Source: Gracilimonas mengyeensis
GTDB taxonomy: Bacteria; Bacteroidota; Rhodothermia; Balneolales; Balneolaceae
Assembly (NCBI RefSeq): GCF_900182705.1
Contig: NZ_FXTP01000002.1
Coordinates: 186,001-250,000 of the forward strand
Direction: 5' to 3'
Length of the DNA: 64,000 bases
Each line of letters opens with the position of its first letter. Position 1 is the stretch's first letter. A program made the translations under genes and the position numbers. The notes beneath the pieces are model-generated. The model searched no databases and had not been told where the DNA came from. It worked only from the letters and a program-made list of their open reading frames with translations. Positions 1 to 8,715 of this stretch are shown here, in pieces.

Positions 1-2106
1 TCCGGTACTTGAGACATCGGCAGAGGCGTAAAGTGCATTTTCAGCATTACGCAGCGGGTAAACATCCACTCCGCCGGCAGTATAGTCTATATAGGATGTG
101 GCAACGCGGCCCAGACCTTTGCGGCCATAACCGGTGGTTAAAGTAATACTGTCATCCGCGTGGCCGGGTTGTAACCATGCGGCAATGCGCACAGACTGGC
201 CATTTACGGTGATTTCAACCACATCTTCATTTTCAACACCAAGTTGTTCGGCTGTAGCCGGACTCATGAGCGCTACGTTATCCCATGTAACTTTCGTCAT
301 GGGATCGGGCAGCTCTTGCAGCCAGCCAAGGTTGGCATAACGGCCGTCGTAAAGCGTGGCATCTGGTTTGATGACCACTTCGATACCTGAATTCGTGCTA
401 ACATTAGAGGTTGCACGGCTCATGTTACTTCCAAAGCCTGAAGCCAGACTCACAGAAGGGGCGTTGAAATTATCCGCTGTGTCAATACCATCATGAAGGA
501 TGGTAGTCCAGCGGTTTTCAAATCCAGTGTTGTAATAACTACGGAAGGTTTCTTGCACAAGGTCATATCCTTTGCCAATACTTCCGTTTACAATAGCGTT
601 TAAAAATTCAATTTCGCTCAGTCCGTCATGCAGCGGTAAAATCTGTGGCTGAATGATAGAACGTGCGCCGCTGTAAGAGTAACCGTCTCCCCAGGCTTCC
701 AAAAAGTGAGCCCGGTTAACATGCCAGTGCGATGCGCGGGCGGTTTCGTCCACGTAGTCTGACAGGTTGATTACGGTTTCTATATTACTCAATGCGTTTT
801 TAAAGTCAACAGAACCGGATGCGGTGTACGCAGGATTCGCTCCTACAATCACGGCCGTATCAATATTGCCGGCTTTCATGTCAGCAACTACATCAGCAAA
901 AGCTTGCTGGCTACTTTGTTCATCTACATGAGGTACGTCAAGATACTGTACCGTGGAACCGGCATTGCCCAGCGCCTGGTTGATGGCGGCCACTGCCGCG
1001 TGCACCTCAGCTTTATGTTGGGCGCCGGCTGAAACGGTACTGTTGCCTGCATTGGCAGCCAGTTCGTCCGCTAAAACGGTAATCCATTTGTGATCGGAAA
1101 ATTCGTTGGAATAACCGCTGAAAGCATCCAGTCCGTTAACACGGGTGGATAATGCAGCCGCCAGAGCGTAAGTAAAAGCTTCTACCTGGCTGGCTTTGAG
1201 GCGTAAGCGGTTGTCGGCATACGAGCCGGTCAATGAAAAAGTATCTTCAACGGCGTAAATGCGATTCAGCTCGCCGCTGGTGTCTGTAACTTTACGTCGG
1301 GCAGAAAGTTGCTTGGCATATTCCACACTGTTAGGGTGGGTAGAAGCCATAAAGTCATCATTCAAAGAAACAACAACGTCTGCATTTCCATATTGATAGT
1401 GTGGGCGTAACCGTGAGCCAAAAGCAATACGGCTGCCTTCCAATACATTATCTTCTCCAAAAGGCTCATAGGTAACCCAGCTTGCATTACTGAATTTGCT
1501 GAGCGCCTGTTCTTTCAGCTTATTATAAGTAGGAGAGGAGTTGGCTTCCGATATAAAAGCAATACGCTGGTTGGTATTGGCAAAGTGAGAAGCCGCAAAT
1601 TCTTCAAATTCCTGTCGGCTAACCTTGTTTCCGTTATTTAAAGGAGACTTCGATCGGTCGGGATCGTAAAGTCCAAGGATAGCGGCCTGGTTGTAAATAC
1701 TGGTACCGCCTTTGCTGGCAGGATGCATGTCATTGCCTTCCAGCTTGGTAGGGCGGCCTTCATGGTTTTCAGCAATCAACCCAACGAGGTTACCTTGTAC
1801 CGGCATTGCGGTGGCATAATACAATGGTTTGCCTTCCACAACATCTTCCGGTTGCTTGGAGTAGGGCAAAATCTTTTGAACGGGACGGCGGCAAGAGGCC
1901 AGTCCGGCGAGAGCCACAGAGGCTCCCATTACACGTAAAAATCCACGGCGTGATACGCCATCGGATAATTCGGTAGCATTTTCAGGAAATTCACGCTCGG
2001 TGAATTTTTGGTATTCCTTATTATTGGCTAACTCACTTAAGCTTTTCCAATACGTGGTTTCTTTAACTTCGCTCATCGGTTGATCTGTAGGTTCTAAATC
2101 CTTCAT
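1..2106 (-). CDS. actB: ActB-like molybdopterin/iron-sulfur subunit of alternative complex III (partial, 3' end outside window)
   Basis: A minus-strand frame stays open from an ATG at 2106 to the window edge (702 codons, no stop), so only the N-terminal part is present. The start is MKDLEPTDQPMSEVKETTYW; a Tat motif SRRGFLRVMG lies at about residues 52-61 and is followed by a hydrophobic stretch ending in LASC (Cys72, possible lipidation). The rest reads as the molybdopterin-oxidoreductase-like domain of ActB; the ferredoxin-like C-terminus would lie outside. In known alternative complex III this domain binds no molybdenum cofactor and the subunit helps pass quinol electrons to cytochrome c or an oxidase. 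The ATG overlaps the actA stop by one base (TAATG), which suggests translational coupling. Assignment rests on the ActA neighbour and the Tat leader. Confidence 0.87.
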   Translation of the reverse strand, partial: MKDLEPTDQPMSEVKETTYWKSLSELANNKEYQKFTEREFPENATELSDGVSRRGFLRVMGASVALAGLASCRRPVQKILPYSKQPEDVVEGKPLYYATAMPVQGNLVGLIAENHEGRPTKLEGNDMHPASKGGTSIYNQAAILGLYDPDRSKSPLNNGNKVSRQEFEEFAASHFANTNQRIAFISEANSSPTYNKLKEQALSKFSNASWVTYEPFGEDNVLEGSRIAFGSRLRPHYQYGNADVVVSLNDDFMASTHPNSVEYAKQLSARRKVTDTSGELNRIYAVEDTFSLTGSYADNRLRLKASQVEAFTYALAAALSTRVNGLDAFSGYSNEFSDHKWITVLADELAANAGNSTVSAGAQHKAEVHAAVAAINQALGNAGSTVQYLDVPHVDEQSSQQAFADVVADMKAGNIDTAVIVGANPAYTASGSVDFKNALSNIETVINLSDYVDETARASHWHVNRAHFLEAWGDGYSYSGARSIIQPQILPLHDGLSEIEFLNAIVNGSIGKGYDLVQETFRSYYNTGFENRWTTILHDGIDTADNFNAPSVSLASGFGSNMSRATSNVSTNSGIEVVIKPDATLYDGRYANLGWLQELPDPMTKVTWDNVALMSPATAEQLGVENEDVVEITVNGQSVRIAAWLQPGHADDSITLTTGYGRKGLGRVATSYIDYTAGGVDVYPLRNAENALYASADVSSTG

Positions 2107-2750
2107 TAATAGTGACAGCCCTGGCAATAGGTTGGTGCATGAATATTTTGCTTATCTACCAGTTGTTTGCCCAACTCTAATTGATTCTCGACTTCGTAGC
2201 CCATGGTAGTTACTTCTTCAACGGGACGAATATACTTTTCAGGCTCCCGGTGGCAATCCAGACACCAGCCCATGCTAAGGGGCTCAGACTGATATACCAC
2301 TTCCATTTTATCGACGCGTCCGTGACAGCTTTCACAGCCAACGCCCACTGTTGTGTGAGCGGAGTGGTTGAAATAGGCATAATCTGCCAGGTTGTGCACG
2401 CGTATCCATTCTATCGCTGCACCGGTTTCCCAGCTTTCTCGCACCAGGTCTAATTTCTCGCTGTCAGTTGCAATTTGATTGTGACAGTTCATACAAGTTT
2501 GCGTGGCAGGGATGTTAGCTGTCTTGGCGTCAAAAACATTGGTGTGGCAATATTGGCAATCCAAGCCAAGTTCATCCACATGCAGTTTGTGACTGTAAGG
2601 AACAGGTTGTTCCGGAGCATAGCCAACATCGGTATATTCAGGTGAGAAGAAATACCAAACGCCAAAGATGATGACGTTCAGTAAAACAATAAGTCCAATT
2701 AAAATTTTTCGGGGAACCTGATTTGTCCACTTGGGGAAAATCTGCGCCAT
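2106..2750 (-). CDS. actA: ActA-like membrane-anchored pentaheme cytochrome c of alternative complex III
   Basis: 214 residues with one N-terminal membrane anchor (about 15-36) and five CxxCH haem c motifs: CQYCH 65-69, CMNCH 86-90, CESCH 139-143, CLDCH 163-167 and CQGCH 209-213. Five haems and one anchor match ActA, the periplasmic electron-transfer subunit of alternative complex III, which oxidises menaquinol. It is the first gene of a minus-strand operon continuing into actB by a one-base TAATG overlap. The 282-bp divergent region in front (2751-3032) must hold its promoter; I see a 14-base palindrome ATTCTTATAAGAAT at 2829-2842 there but cannot assign a regulator. The alternative, another multihaem cytochrome, is unlikely given actB next door. 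Confidence 0.9.
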   Translation of the reverse strand: MAQIFPKWTNQVPRKILIGLIVLLNVIIFGVWYFFSPEYTDVGYAPEQPVPYSHKLHVDELGLDCQYCHTNVFDAKTANIPATQTCMNCHNQIATDSEKLDLVRESWETGAAIEWIRVHNLADYAYFNHSAHTTVGVGCESCHGRVDKMEVVYQSEPLSMGWCLDCHREPEKYIRPVEEVTTMGYEVENQLELGKQLVDKQNIHAPTYCQGCHY

Positions 2751-2828
2751 AAAGATTGCGAATTTTAGGTTTAGGTATAGAGCTGGGATGCTCCCGGTTA
2801 CGAGCCGGACAAAGCTATCAATTTTTTC

Positions 2829-2842
2829 ATTCTTATAAGAAT
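2829..2842. promoter_or_regulatory. Palindrome in the actA / DUF420 divergent intergenic region
   Basis: ATTCTTATAAGAAT is a perfect 14-base palindrome in the shared upstream region of two divergent respiratory genes. It could be an operator or chance in AT-rich DNA; no regulator binding motif is recognised. Confidence 0.25.
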
Positions 2843-3032
2843 AAAAAGGGCGATCAGATTCTTATTTAAAACCTGTCTAAATAGGTCGGGCAATTCACCG
2901 GAATCCTCGAGGGATTATTGGGGCGGAAAAGATAGTATAGATTTTGCAAAAATGCCGAAAAAGGAATTGAAAAACTCTGGATTTAGTTTTAGAACCCTTA
3001 CCTTAAATCTGTAACTACATAGAAGCAATGAG

Positions 3033-3602
3033 ATGGCAGAGAAAATAAAATTACCTGAATCTTCAAAAATATTGGAACAAATCAGTGCTAAAAAAGCTAT
3101 TGGCCTCATTATTGGGGTGAGTGTAGTGGCTGTTTTGTTCTTGTTCTGGTTGATTTACTTCAAGGACGGAGCCGAGGCCCCGGTTAGCTGGATTGAAAAT
3201 CTTTCGGCGGTTAATGCAGGCTTGAATGGGTTGAGTACAATTTTTTTGCTGTTGGCTTTTCGTGAGATTAAGCGGAGGGACTTTCAAAAACATATGCGTT
3301 TTAACATTGCAGCCTTCGTTACTTCTTCACTTTTTTTAGTGAGTTACGTGATTTACCATCATTTTGTGGGTGATACCAAGTTCATGGGCGAAGGATTTGT
3401 GCGTCCGGTGTACTTTTTTATTCTGATTACGCACATCGTTCTGTCGATATTTGTAGTGCCCCTGGTGCTGGCCAGTTTTTATTTTTCCTTTAGCGGAAAA
3501 TTCAGAACCCATAAAAAAGTCTCCCGCTGGACCTTTCCCATTTGGCTGTATGTGTCAGTTACAGGAGTATTGGTGTTTTTTATGCTGAAGATTTGGGGTT
3601 GA
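3033..3602 (+). CDS. DUF420 family membrane protein (possible oxidase-assembly factor)
   Basis: 189 residues with five predicted membrane segments at roughly 20-42, 58-78, 89-110, 126-150 and 163-186. It carries the DUF420 pattern of conserved histidines and short motifs: KHMRFN after segment 2, YHH at the end of segment 3, RPVYFFILITHI in segment 4, and HKKVSRWTFPIWLY before the last one. In Firmicutes a DUF420 protein (CtaM/YozB) is needed for a functional haem-copper oxidase, so a role in terminal oxidase maturation is inferred. The setting, divergent from alternative complex III genes, fits that. The ATG at 3033 is chosen because MAEKIKLPESS gives a short cytosolic tail before the first helix. 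Confidence 0.8.
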   Translation: MAEKIKLPESSKILEQISAKKAIGLIIGVSVVAVLFLFWLIYFKDGAEAPVSWIENLSAVNAGLNGLSTIFLLLAFREIKRRDFQKHMRFNIAAFVTSSLFLVSYVIYHHFVGDTKFMGEGFVRPVYFFILITHIVLSIFVVPLVLASFYFSFSGKFRTHKKVSRWTFPIWLYVSVTGVLVFFMLKIWG

Positions 3603-3645
3603 TAGAATATCGAACAGGGAACATTGAACAAGGAATGTTGAGTTG
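3603..3645 (+). repeat. Word-like 3'-flank repeat (GAACATTGAAC type)
   Basis: Directly after the DUF420 stop codon the sequence reads as shuffled modules (GAATATCGAAC, GGAACATTGAAC, AAGGAATGTTGA). The same vocabulary follows hemN at 8550, sdhB at 13911, the SLC12-like gene at 40357 and pyrC at 58355, always in the same orientation to the upstream gene. Confidence 0.6.
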
Positions 3646-3824
3646 GGTTAATTCAGATCTTTTGAAGTTGCACCTTAAACATACAACCGGGGAGATTAAT
3701 GTTTCTTATCTGTACCATCTATTTGCAATGAGATGAAGTGATTAGAATAACTTTTTTGCCATAATTTTCGTTATTTATAATCAATAGTATTCTCAGAATA
3801 TGTAGGAAGCAGGTGGTTGTACGC

Positions 3825-4058
3825 ATGGAAACAATAAAAATTAACAGGAAAATAGACTCTACTCATTTGCAGATTGATGAGTTGAGTAATTGGATGGGTA
3901 AAGAAGTAGACATCATCATTAAAGAGAAACCCTCAAAACCAACATCTGTTAAAAATACTGCGGCTGGTCTGTTATCTGATTTTAAGAACAAGACTCTTAT
4001 TGAAACAGAAAAAAAAGGGTGGGCTAAAGCCGTAAGGGAAAAACATGGAAATCGTTGA
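3825..4058 (+). CDS. Putative antitoxin of a PIN-domain toxin-antitoxin module
   Basis: 77 residues from the ATG at 3825 (METIKINRKIDST). A GTG twelve bases upstream in frame would add MVVR, but the ATG is preferred because a purine-rich AGGAAGCAGG lies just upstream of it. The N-terminal half resembles short AbrB/DUF2281-type antitoxins with a strand-rich segment (LQIDELSNWMGKEVDIII). The C-terminal half is basic and helical (LIETEKKGWAKAVREKHGNR), as expected for the toxin-wrapping part. The gene overlaps the PIN toxin start by 14 bases, the usual antitoxin-first order. DNA-binding fold and autoregulation are inferred from position. Confidence 0.6.
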   Translation: METIKINRKIDSTHLQIDELSNWMGKEVDIIIKEKPSKPTSVKNTAAGLLSDFKNKTLIETEKKGWAKAVREKHGNR

Positions 4059-4416
4059 TGCTAATATTATACTTCGATATTTGTTGAAAGACCATGAAAA
4101 GTTCTATACTAAATCTCAACAAATTATAGAAAAGAACGAAGTTCATATTCCTGCCGAAGTTGTTGCAGAAATTGTTTACGTGCTCGAGAAAGTGTACAAA
4201 GTTCCAAAAATAAAAATCTCAGAGGCATTGTTAGAGCTATTTACGTACACCAATATTTCGACACCAGATACACCTGTTTTGATCGAATCTTTGAAAATTT
4301 ATAAAACTGAAAATATTGATTTTGTAGATGCTATTCTTGTGAGCTATAATTGGGTAAACAATCATGTAGTTTATACATTCGATAAGAAAGTAAGAACGCT
4401 TTGCGATCAAAGATAA
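4045..4416 (+). CDS. PIN-domain ribonuclease toxin (VapC-like)
   Basis: 123 residues with the acidic pattern of the PIN nuclease fold: Asp5 in EIVDANIILRYLL, Glu42 in AEVVAEIVYVLE, Asp92/Asp95 in NIDFVDAILV and Asp113 in YTFDKKV. These residues coordinate Mg/Mn in VapC-type toxins that cut RNA. Length and one-domain structure fit. It overlaps its antitoxin by 14 bases, so translation is probably coupled. The target RNA cannot be read from sequence. Confidence 0.8.
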   Translation: MEIVDANIILRYLLKDHEKFYTKSQQIIEKNEVHIPAEVVAEIVYVLEKVYKVPKIKISEALLELFTYTNISTPDTPVLIESLKIYKTENIDFVDAILVSYNWVNNHVVYTFDKKVRTLCDQR

Positions 4417-4700
4417 ATCTCTAAAGCCATTCATCCTGATAAAACCATTCTCCTTTACAATCTTTTGAGTGTTTTTCTTTTTTATTAGTCCCATTTTAAA
4501 CCTTTACTCGAAGAGAAGTATTTCATACAGATATGCGAATGATCGACAGACCGATTAACCGATTTGCGAAGTGTGCTGCCAATTTTGAGTTAGGATAAAT
4601 CTACTCCGCGCGGTTCAAAAATCATGTTAATCCTAAAATCCTTTAAACCAAGGTTCAAAACCTTAGTCCCTTATCACCTAATTTACTTATTCCCTCTCAT

Positions 4701-5531
4701 TCACACACTACCAGGCGTAGCGCCCCCTGTCATCAGGTAAATGCCAAGAGCAATGAGCACCAAAGCCAGAGAAACCTGTAGTTTACTGGCTTTAATGCGC
4801 TGAGCGAGATACCAGCCCGAAATGGTGCCTATTAGTAAAGGTATGGTAAGAAAAAGCGCCAGATACCAGTCTACGGCCCCGTGAATCATATAGCCCACCG
4901 TAGCCATCAGTGAAATGAAAATAGATTGTACCTGGGCAAGGGCCACTGAGAGTAGCATAGGAACTCCCAATACCACCATGAGGGGAACCGCCAGAACAGG
5001 ACCTCCAACACCTAAAAGTCCACCGGGTAAGCCCACGGCAATACCAACGCCCCCAAGCCAGGTCAGGCCTTTCAGCGTATCAATCTTGAGGCGCTTATCC
5101 GGCTTTAGTTGCTTCTTTTGACGGTACATGATTAGCAGTCCTGTGAAGAAAACAAACAAGCCCAAGAGTACCGCAAAAGTAGATGCGTTCAGCAAAGTGT
5201 TTATTTGTGCCCCGGCAAAAGCCCCAACTACTGAGGTCAGACTTAATACCCCGGCTGCTTTAGCTGCTATTTTTCCTTTGAGCTCTCCTGAGCGCAGATA
5301 GCCTAAACTCCCCACAACACCCGTGGCAATAAAGGTAGCGCTGGCTGTGCCTGCCACAGTGCTTGGTCCAATAGGCAGTAGGGCAAACAGGGCGATGGTT
5401 ACAAAAATCCCGCCTGGCCCAATGGTGGTTATACAAACTCCTCCTACTAAAGCGATAATGAGCAACAGGATCATGATTTCCGTGCTCATTGCGGTCATGG
5501 CAGTAAGAAAGAGGCTGAAGAATAGAGTCAT
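4701..5531 (-). CDS. TSUP (TauE/SafE) family membrane transporter
   Basis: 276 residues, nearly all hydrophobic, in two related halves. Signatures are GPGGIFVTIALFALLPIGPSTV in the first half and GGLLGVGGPVLAVPLMVVLG in the second, matching the glycine-proline loops of the TauE/SafE (old DUF81) family. Members move sulfite, sulfoacetate, taurine-derived anions or other small organic anions across the inner membrane; the substrate here is unknown. No sulfur-oxidation gene is adjacent, so there is no context for a narrower call. It lies 105 bases downstream of the NRAMP-like gene on the same strand and may share its transcript. The start at 5531 gives MTLFFSLFLTAM, running straight into the first helix. 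Confidence 0.82.
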   Translation of the reverse strand: MTLFFSLFLTAMTAMSTEIMILLLIIALVGGVCITTIGPGGIFVTIALFALLPIGPSTVAGTASATFIATGVVGSLGYLRSGELKGKIAAKAAGVLSLTSVVGAFAGAQINTLLNASTFAVLLGLFVFFTGLLIMYRQKKQLKPDKRLKIDTLKGLTWLGGVGIAVGLPGGLLGVGGPVLAVPLMVVLGVPMLLSVALAQVQSIFISLMATVGYMIHGAVDWYLALFLTIPLLIGTISGWYLAQRIKASKLQVSLALVLIALGIYLMTGGATPGSV

Positions 5532-5591
5532 TAAGGAGGCGATGATTAGGTTTTGGTGTTTTCAAAGGATCAAGCAGATGTCTGCTGGTCT

Positions 5592-5604
5592 AAGCGGACG
5601 CTTG
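5592..5604. repeat. AAGC-GGAC-GCTT palindromic repeat, intergenic copy
   Basis: AAGCGGACGCTTG lies between the NRAMP-like and TSUP genes. The same thirteen-base core appears inside tsaB at 60526-60538, where it belongs to a longer stem. This is probably a dispersed palindromic repeat family of the genome. Confidence 0.5.
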
Positions 5605-5636
5605 AACAAGGGTTGATTAGAGTGTAAATGTCTTGG

Positions 5637-6884
5637 TTATGATAACATCCCACCAAAAATAGCCCCGAGCACACCTTGTACAGAGTTGATAGCAATGTAA
5701 GCGGAAAACAGCACCAGAATAAAATTAACGGCATTAAGTTTCCATGAGTTGGTGTTGGCGCCCATCAGTTTTTTGTCGTTCATGGCCCAGAATAGAAGCG
5801 CGGCGGAGATGGGGAGCCCAAATACACCATTGAAGGCCGGGAACAGGGTAATCATCTCTACAACACTTAATCCGGTTACTTTTGCTACCAGCGGTGAAAA
5901 CATACCAATTAGGATCCCTCCGGCAAAAATCAGCTTAAAGCTTTTACTGCTGCCTTCTTTATGGTCAATATCCAGGGCTTCCAGGATCATATAGGGAATC
6001 GTCCACATGATTGGGACAATACTGTTAAAGGCGGCAGCAATCACCCCAATTAAAAACACAATCATAGCCCAGCGGCCCAGTACAATTTCAAGGGCTTCGC
6101 CTGGCGCTACAAAGGTAGAGAGTTCGGTGTATCCGGCTGGTCGCAATACGGCAGCTGAAACAATGATAATAGCTACGGTTATCAACCCGCCAACGGTGTA
6201 GCCCATGGTAAGATCGGTGCGCATGCTTTTTACGTGTTTATCACTATTCCAGCCTTTACGCTTTACCAGGATGGATTCCAGAAAGAAATTGGGCCAAAGT
6301 GCCGTTGTACCTAGGATGGCGGCACCTAACAACATGGCGCCCGTATCAGGAATGGCAGGGATAAAGCCTTTGGCCACTTCAACCATGTCGGGGCCGTTGG
6401 CTCCCGCTACTACCAGGTATAAAACAAGTAATAAAAACATCATGCCGGTCATTACTTTTTCCACATATCCGTAGTGCAATACCCCTACAATGATAGCAAC
6501 AATACCGGTAACAACAGCCAGGGGCTGCCAACTTACGGCGCCGCCTGTAAGTACTTCAAAGCTCATGCCGACGGCAGCTGTAAGAGCGAGGGTCCAGGCA
6601 ATACATCCTAAAGAAAGGAAAAGAGCCAGGGCGAGAGCCCCGTTTTTACCCAGTTTCTTCCGGATGAAAGTCATTAGCGTATCCCCGTAAATACCCAGGC
6701 GAGCACTCATATCTTGTGCCATAAAACCAAGCAATACCGCACCAATTACTGCCCAAATCAACACATAGCCGTATTCTACACCGGCCTGACTTGCAATAAA
6801 GATAGAGCCGCTGCCAAAATAGCTGGCCACCATGATGAAGGACAATCCGTATTTATCAAAAAAGTTTGCAAAAAATTCTTTCAT
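5637..6884 (-). CDS. NRAMP-fold transporter lacking canonical metal-binding motifs
   Basis: 415 residues from the ATG at 6884 (MKEFFANFFDKYG); an upstream in-frame extension to 6995 is low-complexity and unlikely. About eleven membrane helices and the pattern SQAGVEYGYVLIW (32-44) followed by ARLG identify the NRAMP/LeuT-like fold. In classical NRAMP proteins helix 1 carries DPGN and helix 6 MPHN, whose Asp, Asn and Met bind Mn or Fe. Here these positions read GSGS (24-27) and WPNF (197-200), so all three ligand side chains are changed. It may be an NRAMP-related transporter for another ion (some homologues carry Mg) or an organic substrate. It is probably the first gene of a unit with the TSUP gene, divergent from hemN. 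Confidence 0.78.
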   Translation of the reverse strand: MKEFFANFFDKYGLSFIMVASYFGSGSIFIASQAGVEYGYVLIWAVIGAVLLGFMAQDMSARLGIYGDTLMTFIRKKLGKNGALALALFLSLGCIAWTLALTAAVGMSFEVLTGGAVSWQPLAVVTGIVAIIVGVLHYGYVEKVMTGMMFLLLVLYLVVAGANGPDMVEVAKGFIPAIPDTGAMLLGAAILGTTALWPNFFLESILVKRKGWNSDKHVKSMRTDLTMGYTVGGLITVAIIIVSAAVLRPAGYTELSTFVAPGEALEIVLGRWAMIVFLIGVIAAAFNSIVPIMWTIPYMILEALDIDHKEGSSKSFKLIFAGGILIGMFSPLVAKVTGLSVVEMITLFPAFNGVFGLPISAALLFWAMNDKKLMGANTNSWKLNAVNFILVLFSAYIAINSVQGVLGAIFGGMLS

Positions 6885-7196
6885 GTATCGATGTTGGTTT
6901 GGGGTTTTATTCTGCTGGGGTGATTTATTAACAAATATTGGAAACAAAGAAGGAAGAAAGGGTTGAAATAAAAGCTCAACATCCTTCTGTAGCATGTTCT
7001 GACAATAACGTGATTGTTATGCCAAAACGCAGACCTCAGCTATTATTTAGCTGCGCGAATGGTAAACATTTAAAAGCTTAATTAAAGTAAAACTGCGTAA
7101 GGACTTGCCGTGGAGGATATTATCAACTTAATGCTATGCATTCACCAAATCTTAACAAAGATCCGGTATTCTCGCCCCTGAAAACTATGAGGAATA
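6885..7196. other. Divergent intergenic region between the NRAMP-like gene and hemN
   Basis: This 312-base stretch holds no gene that I can support and must contain both promoters. Two imperfect dyads are visible: ATAAC-GTGATT-GTTAT at about 7009-7025, and AGCT-ATTATTT-AGCT at about 7038-7052. I do not recognise an FNR, MntR or Fur box. AGGA sits three to six bases before the hemN ATG. Confidence 0.4.
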
Positions 7197-8549
7197 ATGA
7201 TTGAAAATTTGATCCGTAAATACAACGTGCCGGGTCCAAGGTATACGAGCTACCCCACGGTACCCTATTGGGATGGTTCCGGCATAAGTACAGAAGTATG
7301 GGAAAGTTCATTGCTGCGTTCCTTAGAGGAATCACAGCAAGAAGGTATTTCGCTATATATTCACCTGCCTTTCTGCGAAAGCCTTTGTACGTTTTGCGGT
7401 TGTCATAAACGCATCACTAAGCGCCATGAGGTAGAAGATCCGTATATCTCTACCGTGCTTAGGGAATGGGATTTGTATGGAGAGCGGTTGCCTTTTGCTC
7501 CCGCCATAAAAGAGATCCATCTGGGAGGGGGGACGCCTACCTTTTTTAGTCCCGCCAATTTGGAGCGTCTTATTAATGGCATATTGCAAGGAGCCAAGTC
7601 CGCAGAAATTCCGGAGTTTAGTTTTGAGGGGCATCCGAATAATACCACAAAAGAACACCTGCAGGTTTTGTATGATCTGGGTTTCCGAAGGGTTTCCTAC
7701 GGCGTGCAGGATTACGACCCACAGGTACAGCTGGCTATCAACCGGGTGCAACCGTTTGAGAATGTAGAGAAAGTACATAATTGGTCTAAAGAGATAGGCT
7801 ATACTTCCATCAATCACGATCTGGTGTTTGGGTTGCCGCATCAAACCAAAGCGGGTATTGAGCATACCATTGAGAAAACACTGGAGCTGCTGCCCGACCG
7901 CCTTGCTTTTTATAGTTACGCGCACGTGCCATGGATTAAAGGGACCGGACAGCGTGGCTTTGATGAAAATGATCTCCCCAAGGATGCCGAAAAGCGTGAG
8001 CTGTATGAAACGGGTAAACGCATGTTTGCTGAAAATGGCTACGTGGAAATCGGCATGGACCATTTCGCTCGTAAAACCGATTCGTTATATAAAGCTATGG
8101 AAAATGGAACCCTGTATCGAAATTTCATGGGCTATACCACTACCAACACGAAAGTGATGATTGGTTTGGGCATGTCGTCTATCAGCGATAGCTGGTATGC
8201 GTTTGCTCAAAATGAGAAGAAGCTGGAGGATTATCAGGCGCGTGTGGAAGCAGGGGAAATTCCAATTTTTAAGGGACATCTGCTGAATGAGGAAGACCTG
8301 ATGCTGCGGCAGAATATTCTGAATATCATGTGTCGTTTTGAAACAGAGTTTGAAGGAGATCCTGCATTGCTTGCCGAAATTAAAGCAGGGCTTGGAGAAC
8401 TTGAAGAAGACGGTTTGGTGGAAATCTCGGGGAATAAGATTCAGGTGACAGAAAAGGGCCGCCCCTTTGTACGCAATGTTTGTATGGCTTTTGATTTGAA
8501 ATTGCAGCGCAACAAACCTGATCGACAGATCTTTTCCAAGACGGTCTAA
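7197..8549 (+). CDS. hemN: Oxygen-independent coproporphyrinogen III dehydrogenase
   Basis: 450 residues, the usual HemN length. The N-terminus NVPGPRYTSYPTVPYW and the radical SAM cluster motif CESLCTFCGC (Cys60, Cys64, Cys67, with Cys69) are the HemN hallmarks. GGGTPTFF binds the methionine end of SAM, and the C-terminal HemN domain (NILNIMCRFE onward) is present. The enzyme converts coproporphyrinogen III to protoporphyrinogen IX without O2 in haem synthesis. This supports the cytochromes encoded nearby. It is probably a single-gene unit, followed at once by a word-like repeat. Confidence 0.96.
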   Translation: MIENLIRKYNVPGPRYTSYPTVPYWDGSGISTEVWESSLLRSLEESQQEGISLYIHLPFCESLCTFCGCHKRITKRHEVEDPYISTVLREWDLYGERLPFAPAIKEIHLGGGTPTFFSPANLERLINGILQGAKSAEIPEFSFEGHPNNTTKEHLQVLYDLGFRRVSYGVQDYDPQVQLAINRVQPFENVEKVHNWSKEIGYTSINHDLVFGLPHQTKAGIEHTIEKTLELLPDRLAFYSYAHVPWIKGTGQRGFDENDLPKDAEKRELYETGKRMFAENGYVEIGMDHFARKTDSLYKAMENGTLYRNFMGYTTTNTKVMIGLGMSSISDSWYAFAQNEKKLEDYQARVEAGEIPIFKGHLLNEEDLMLRQNILNIMCRFETEFEGDPALLAEIKAGLGELEEDGLVEISGNKIQVTEKGRPFVRNVCMAFDLKLQRNKPDRQIFSKTV

Positions 8550-8596
8550 GAATATCGAATATTGAACACTGAATATGGAATTCAGAAGTGCTTCCT
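8550..8596 (+). repeat. Word-like 3'-flank repeat, hemN copy
   Basis: The block starting GAATATCGAATATTGAACAC right after the hemN stop recurs almost unchanged right after the pyrC stop at 58355 (shared through GAATTCAGAAGTG). Two copies 50 kb apart at the same position relative to different genes mark a dispersed element. Confidence 0.7.
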
Positions 8597-8715
8597 TTTT
8601 GTCGAGTGGCTTTTTGTTTATATACAATTGATATTTTGCTACTTGCCTGATTTCTTATTTATCAGTTTATTGCTTTCGCTTAAGAGATAAATATCAGATA
8701 AATAAAGAGAATAGC

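Noticed and set aside
4237-4494. 85-codon frame opposite the PIN toxin
   Set aside because: Antisense to the PIN-domain gene with no features of its own.
6885-6995. N-terminal extension of the NRAMP-like protein to 6995
   Set aside because: The extra 37 residues are low complexity and the ATG at 6884 fits the family start better.
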